DNA of 10,496 bases from Spirosomataceae bacterium (GTDB taxonomy: Bacteria > Bacteroidota > Bacteroidia > Cytophagales > Spirosomataceae), in contig JALOLW010000122.1 in assembly GCA_025455795.1 (NCBI GenBank), positions 1-10,496 on the forward strand, read 5' to 3'. The notes under the pieces are model-generated. The model was not told where the DNA came from and searched no databases. It saw only the letters and a program-made list of their open reading frames with translations. Positions 7,581-10,496 of the stretch are shown one piece after another (positions within the stretch are counted from its first letter, which is position 1; each line of letters begins with the position of its first letter). A program made the translations under genes and the position numbers.

Positions 7581-7622
7581 ATGAGCGACATCATCCACTT
7601 TACCCTGCTTGACGATACATGA
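7581..7622 (+). CDS. 13-codon ORF overlapping the transposase remnant (leader or gene stub)
   Basis: An ATG at 7581 opens MSDIIHFTLLDDT and stops at TGA 7620-7622, overlapping the ATG of the following ORF in an ATGA arrangement. It could be a tiny leader read before the downstream ORF, or the surviving 5' end of a host gene whose remainder was lost when the mobile element arrived or decayed. Thirteen residues are too few to assign a family. The sigma-54-like site just upstream would fit an original regulated host gene, but that is inference. Confidence 0.25.
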   Translation: MSDIIHFTLLDDT

Positions 7623-8020
7623 CTCCCTTTTTTATTCCTCGATACGAGGATTCAGCCCACGATGAAACTCAATTTAAGCGACTTACTGGTTTGAAAAAAT
7701 CAGAGTTTGAGCGGCTTCACCAGCGTTTTCGAGAGGATTGGCTACTTTATTTCTCTCAGTTTACACTCGAAGGGAAGCTGCGTGTTCGACAGGCATCTCA
7801 TCGAAAAAATCGTATTTTTGAGGATACAAAAGAAGTGCTTTTCTTCGGACTTATTTATTTAAAGGGCAATATTCTTCAAGAACATTTGGCCGAACACTTC
7901 GAGATAGACCAGCCCAAAGCGAGTCGTTATCTGACACTCATTCGCAAAATTCTCAATGAGGTACTCTCCAAGCATGCCAACTTAATTTCGAAACGCAAAA
8001 GACAAATTTTTCTCACATAG
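7619..8020 (+). pseudogene. truncated IS5/ISL2-type transposase, N-terminal HTH part only
   Basis: The ORF has 133 codons starting MTPFFIPRYEDSAHDE. FKRLTGLKKSEFERLHQRF is the opening typical of the IS5/ISL2-type transposase N-terminal region (HTH_Tnp_4-like). EVLFFGLIYLKGNILQEHLAEHFEIDQPKASRYLTLIRKIL at about 80-120 carries the helix-turn-helix, given here only for orientation with key residues L, Q-x-x-L, F, Q-x-K-A-S-R-Y. A whole element needs a DDE nuclease domain of at least about 130 further residues. Here the frame stops at 8018-8020 and only 159 bases remain before the next gene, with no DDE sequence in any plus-strand frame. It is therefore either a decayed insertion sequence or the orfA of a two-ORF element whose orfB was lost. 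It looks AT-richer than priA or the S8 gene. Terminal inverted repeats were not found. Confidence 0.7.
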
Positions 8021-8035
8021 GCAAGCCTTTTGCTA
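8020..8035 (+). repeat. imperfect copy of the 7551-7566 sequence flanking the transposase remnant
   Basis: ggcaagccttttgcta at 8020-8035 matches ggcaggatttttgcta at 7551-7566 in the same orientation at 13 of 16 positions. Both keep the GG-N10-GC spacing. The two copies bracket the transposase remnant at almost equal distance from its ends. They could be relics of insertion or recombination, or a chance similarity between T-rich sequences. Confidence 0.4.
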
Positions 8036-8052
8036 TTTTCATACCTATTTCC

Positions 8053-8085
8053 AGCCCTCTTTGCTACAGCGAGGAGGGCTTTTTT
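8053..8085 (+). terminator. rho-independent terminator after the transposase remnant
   Basis: A stem agccctc (8053-8059) pairs with gagggct (8074-8080). It extends inward through T-G, T-A, T-G, G-C and C-G pairs to a four-base loop, giving about 12 pairs. The T-run at 8080-8085 follows. It would end plus-strand transcription from the remnant before the S8 protease gene. Confidence 0.85.
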
Positions 8086-8136
8086 GTGTCCAAGCGGGTA
8101 GTAATAATGACTATTTCTATAGCTTCAAGGCTTTTG

Positions 8137-8144
8137 TATGTTTG
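8137..8144 (+). promoter_or_regulatory. Bacteroidota -7 element for the S8 protease gene
   Basis: tatgtttg matches the Bacteroidota housekeeping -7 consensus TAnnTTTG exactly. It lies 35 bases before the ATG at 8180, which fits a transcript with a short A-rich leader (taaacttaaactaaaaatcg) and no Shine-Dalgarno sequence. No clear TTG -33 box was seen at the usual spacing. The element lies after the upstream terminator, so the protease gene is probably an independent unit. Confidence 0.55.
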
Positions 8145-8179
8145 CAAAATTAAACTTAAACTAAAAATCGTTCAACAAA

Positions 8180-9550
8180 ATGAAAAGGCTTTACTCAACA
8201 ATCACATTGGGCGCGGCACTAAGTGCTACCATTATTGCTTGCCAAACCAACTTAGGCCCTACCAACAATCCCCTTGAAAGTACCCAGCACAGCAACGCCC
8301 GCAACGGTGGCGAAGTAGTGGAAAACGAAATCCTCGTCAAATTCAAAAACGGAATTTCGGCGAGCAAAAAAGCCGAAATTTTGGACCGTATCGGCGGAAA
8401 AGTAAAAGAAAAAATATTGACCAAAATGATGGAACGCATCGGCGATACCGAAGGTGTGACGCTCGTCGAAATGCCAATGGGCGCGTTTGAAGCACTTTCG
8501 CGGGTAAAAGACCTTGGCGAAGTAGCATACGCCGAACCCAACTATGTCTATCAACACAACGCCACTTCCAACGACCCCTACTTCACGAGTGGGCAGCTTT
8601 GGGGGATGTCGGCCAATGGCAATGCTTTTGGAAGCGGTGCCGCTACCGCTTGGGCCAACAACAAGACGGGTTCAAGCACGGTGTTTATCGGTATTATTGA
8701 CGAGGGCTATATGTACACCCACCCTGATTTGGCCGCCAACGCAGGCACAACGGGCGATATTCCCAACAACGGCATTGACGACAATGGCAACGGCTACATT
8801 GACGACACCTACGGTTGGGATTTTGCGGGCAACGACAAGCAGATTTTTGACGGTGCTGGCGACGACCACGGCACGCACGTCGCAGGGACCATCGGTGGCG
8901 TGGGCGGCAACAGCGTCGGGGTGGCGGGTGTGTGCTGGAATGTCAAGCTGATTGGCGGTAAGTTTTTGGGGTCAAGGGGCGGCACTACTGCCAATGCCAT
9001 CAAAGCCGTGGACTATTTTACTGATTTGAAAGTCAATAGAGGCATCAACATCGTGGCGACCAACAATTCTTGGGGAGGAGGCGGCTTTTCACAGGCACTC
9101 CAAGACGCCATCAGTCGCGCCAACAACGCGGGGATTTTGTTTGTGGCCGCCGCTGGCAACAACAGCAGCAACAACGACGCCACTGCCAACTACCCCTCCA
9201 ACTACAATGTAGCCAACGTGATTGCGGTAGCTTCGATTACCTCTACGGGCGGCTTGTCGAGTTTCTCCAACTACGGTGCTACGCAGGTAGATTTGGGCGC
9301 ACCAGGGTCGGGAATTTGGTCCACTGTTCCTGTCAAATCGGGCAATCAGGCAGTGCCAAGCTACGCAAGCTACAACGGTACTTCGATGGCCACGCCGCAC
9401 GTAGCGGGTGCGGTAGCACTTTACAAATCCATCAATCCGAGTGCCTCAGCCGCTCAAATCAAAACGGCTATTTTGTCATCAGTTATCCCCACTGCTTCAC
9501 TCAACGGCAAAACGGCCACGGGCGGACGACTCAACGTAACCGGGTTCTGA
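8180..9550 (+). CDS. subtilisin-family (S8) serine protease lipoprotein, fervidolysin-like
   Basis: The protein has 456 aa. MKRLYSTITLGAALSATIIAC is a lipoprotein signal with lipobox IIAC, so C21 is the likely lipidated residue. Residues +2 onward (QTNLG) lack the acidic run described for Bacteroidota surface export, which suggests a periplasm-facing anchor, but this is weak evidence. A propeptide at about 45-127 (ENEILVKFKNG ... VAYAEPNYVYQHN) is the fervidolysin-like N-terminal prodomain that folds and inhibits the enzyme until cleaved. The catalytic domain spans about 130-456. The triad is D174 in GIIDEGY, H230 in DDHGTHVAGT and S402 in NGTSMATPHVAG, with oxyanion-hole N327 in AAAGNN. A calcium-binding-type loop, IDDNGNGYIDDTYGWDF, lies around 199-215. 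All catalytic residues are present and no C-terminal sorting domain is seen. It has its own -7 element and terminator. The substrate cannot be told. Confidence 0.95.
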   Translation: MKRLYSTITLGAALSATIIACQTNLGPTNNPLESTQHSNARNGGEVVENEILVKFKNGISASKKAEILDRIGGKVKEKILTKMMERIGDTEGVTLVEMPMGAFEALSRVKDLGEVAYAEPNYVYQHNATSNDPYFTSGQLWGMSANGNAFGSGAATAWANNKTGSSTVFIGIIDEGYMYTHPDLAANAGTTGDIPNNGIDDNGNGYIDDTYGWDFAGNDKQIFDGAGDDHGTHVAGTIGGVGGNSVGVAGVCWNVKLIGGKFLGSRGGTTANAIKAVDYFTDLKVNRGINIVATNNSWGGGGFSQALQDAISRANNAGILFVAAAGNNSSNNDATANYPSNYNVANVIAVASITSTGGLSSFSNYGATQVDLGAPGSGIWSTVPVKSGNQAVPSYASYNGTSMATPHVAGAVALYKSINPSASAAQIKTAILSSVIPTASLNGKTATGGRLNVTGF

Positions 9551-9570
9551 TAATTCGTTATTCCAAGTAG

Positions 9571-9602
9571 AATCCCATACGAGATTTCGTATGGGATTTT
9601 TT
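9571..9602 (+). terminator. rho-independent terminator of the S8 protease gene
   Basis: aatcccatacga (9571-9582) pairs perfectly over 12 bases with tcgtatgggatt (9587-9598) around a four-base gatt loop, and T residues run to 9602. It starts 20 bases after the S8 stop codon and precedes the -7 element of the next gene. Confidence 0.93.
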
Positions 9603-9618
9603 ATTGCTGGGTTTCGCA

Positions 9619-9626
9619 TAACTTTG
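9619..9626 (+). promoter_or_regulatory. Bacteroidota -7 element for the SAM hydrolase gene
   Basis: taactttg matches TAnnTTTG exactly, 21 bases before the ATG at 9648. The predicted leader is very short and A-rich (attcaaaaaatcacact). A TTG at 9604-9606 is closer than the usual -33 spacing, so no -33 box is assigned. Sitting just after a strong terminator, it supports independent transcription of the downstream gene. Confidence 0.5.
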
Positions 9627-9647
9627 TGCTATTCAAAAAATCACACT

Positions 9648-10496
9648 ATGAAATCCCTGCGACTGCTTCTCTGCTTTTTTTTATGGCTTCCTTTTTTGAC
9701 TTTTTCTCAACTCAAAACGGTCGTCTTTCAGACTGACTTTGGCCTAAAAGACGGCGCGGTATCGGCCATGAAAGGCGTAGCAATGGGCGTCAATCCTTCG
9801 CTGCGGTTGTTTGACCTTACCCACGAAATTCCTGCTTACAATATTTGGGAGGCTGCCTATCGGTTGGAACAAACCGCCCCTTACTGGCCCAAAGGCACGG
9901 TGTTTGTGTCGGTGGTGGACCCTGGCGTGGGTACCGAGCGCAAATCGGTGGTTCTCAAAACCCGCAGCGGACATTATTTTGTGGGTCCCGACAACGGTAG
10001 CTTCACGCTCGTGGCGGAGTCGTTGGGCATTGCCGAAGTGCGAGAGATAGACGAAGCCCTCAACCGCCGCCGCGACTCGCAGGCGTCTTACACTTTCCAC
10101 GGGCGTGATGTGTATGCCTACACCGCCGCCCGCCTCGCCGCAGGGGTGATTGCGCTCGCACAAGTAGGCAAGCGACTCCCCAACGAAGTGGTCAAAATCC
10201 CGTACCAAAAAGCAACTTTGGAAAACGACGCTATCGTGGGTAGCATTCCGATTTTGGACGTGCAGTACGGCAACGTATGGACCAATATCCCCCAACGTCT
10301 TTTTCAACAACTTAACCTCAAAACGGGGCAAATCGTCAAAGTGACCGTTTGGGAAAACGAGAAACAAATTTTTGAAGGTGCGATGCCCTACGTCAATACT
10401 TTCGGCGAAGTGCCCGAAGGACAAAATCTGTGCTACTTCAATAGCCTAATGAATTTTTCGTTTGCCATCAACATGGGTGATTTTGCTGGTAAATTT
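9648..10496 (+). CDS. exported S-adenosylmethionine hydrolase (DUF62 / SAM hydroxide adenosyltransferase), 3' end cut
   Basis: The frame is open for 283 codons to the window edge. MKSLRLLLCFFLWLPFLTFSQ is a convincing Sec signal peptide (cleavage near S20-Q21), so the enzyme is predicted to be exported. The family splits S-adenosylmethionine with water into adenosine and methionine and is related to fluorinase and chlorinase. Motifs in order are QTDFG at 28-32, VVDPGVGTER at 89-98, GPDNG at 113-117, FHGRDVYA at 150-157, and DVQYGNVWTNIP at 204-215, the family's DxFGNxxTNI segment. D91, R98 and H151 match by spacing the Asp-Arg-His triad described for SAM hydrolases, which argues against a halogenase. 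The end, NSLMNFSFAINMGDFAGKF, aligns with the usual GxxxxLEIAxNxGxAA ending, so probably only 5-20 residues are missing. The ATG is set by the signal peptide and the promoter spacing. Confidence 0.92.
   Translation, partial: MKSLRLLLCFFLWLPFLTFSQLKTVVFQTDFGLKDGAVSAMKGVAMGVNPSLRLFDLTHEIPAYNIWEAAYRLEQTAPYWPKGTVFVSVVDPGVGTERKSVVLKTRSGHYFVGPDNGSFTLVAESLGIAEVREIDEALNRRRDSQASYTFHGRDVYAYTAARLAAGVIALAQVGKRLPNEVVKIPYQKATLENDAIVGSIPILDVQYGNVWTNIPQRLFQQLNLKTGQIVKVTVWENEKQIFEGAMPYVNTFGEVPEGQNLCYFNSLMNFSFAINMGDFAGKF

Noticed and set aside
8544..9570. Alternative frames overlapping the S8 protease (8544-8951, 9070-9570 and several antisense)
   Set aside because: The S8 frame carries all catalytic motifs; the others translate to Thr-, Gln- or Arg-rich shadow sequence.
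9744..10424. A 226-codon minus-strand frame opposite the SAM hydrolase
   Set aside because: The plus strand has an uninterrupted frame with every DUF62 motif, and the antisense frame matches no family I recognise.

Overview
The window looks like a chromosomal segment from a Bacteroidota bacterium, most plausibly Cytophagales (Spirosomaceae/Runella-like). This rests on three things: protein style (an M12B reprolysin-like secreted metalloprotease, a fervidolysin-type S8 lipoprotein, a DUF62 SAM hydrolase with a signal peptide), start codons preceded by A-rich leaders rather than strong Shine-Dalgarno sequences, and two TAnnTTTG -7 promoter elements ahead of plus-strand genes. The genus is inference.

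Positions 1-2759 (minus strand) hold a secreted metalloprotease gene that is broken. The N-terminal 554 codons carry a signal peptide and an intact zinc site (HELGHQFSAPH). The frame is then lost near 1160-1180, and the C-terminal Ig-like part continues in another frame to a stop at 74. A glycine-rich stretch expected at the junction is missing, so this looks like a deletion with frameshift rather than a one-base slip. No type IX secretion sorting domain is seen before the window edge.

Positions 2872-7502 (minus strand) form a compact housekeeping cluster read priA, pyk, acpH: primosomal helicase PriA, pyruvate kinase and acyl-carrier-protein phosphodiesterase. pyk and acpH overlap as TAATG. 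The short priA-pyk gap carries a perfect 2 x 14 bp tandem repeat.

Positions 7503-8179 are a scar-like divergent region. They hold a sigma-54-like -24/-12 site, a 13-codon ORF overlapping (ATGA) the start of a 133-codon transposase remnant with only the N-terminal helix-turn-helix part, an imperfect copy of the -24/-12 sequence just after the remnant, and a strong intrinsic terminator.

Positions 8180-10496 (plus strand) hold two exported proteins as separate units: an S8 serine protease lipoprotein with its own -7 element and a near-perfect terminator, then a signal-peptide-bearing SAM hydrolase with its own -7 element, cut by the window end. I found no tRNA, rRNA, CRISPR array or complete mobile element, and no convincing undescribed multi-gene system. 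The most notable points are the broken metalloprotease, the exported SAM hydrolase and the transposase-remnant locus.
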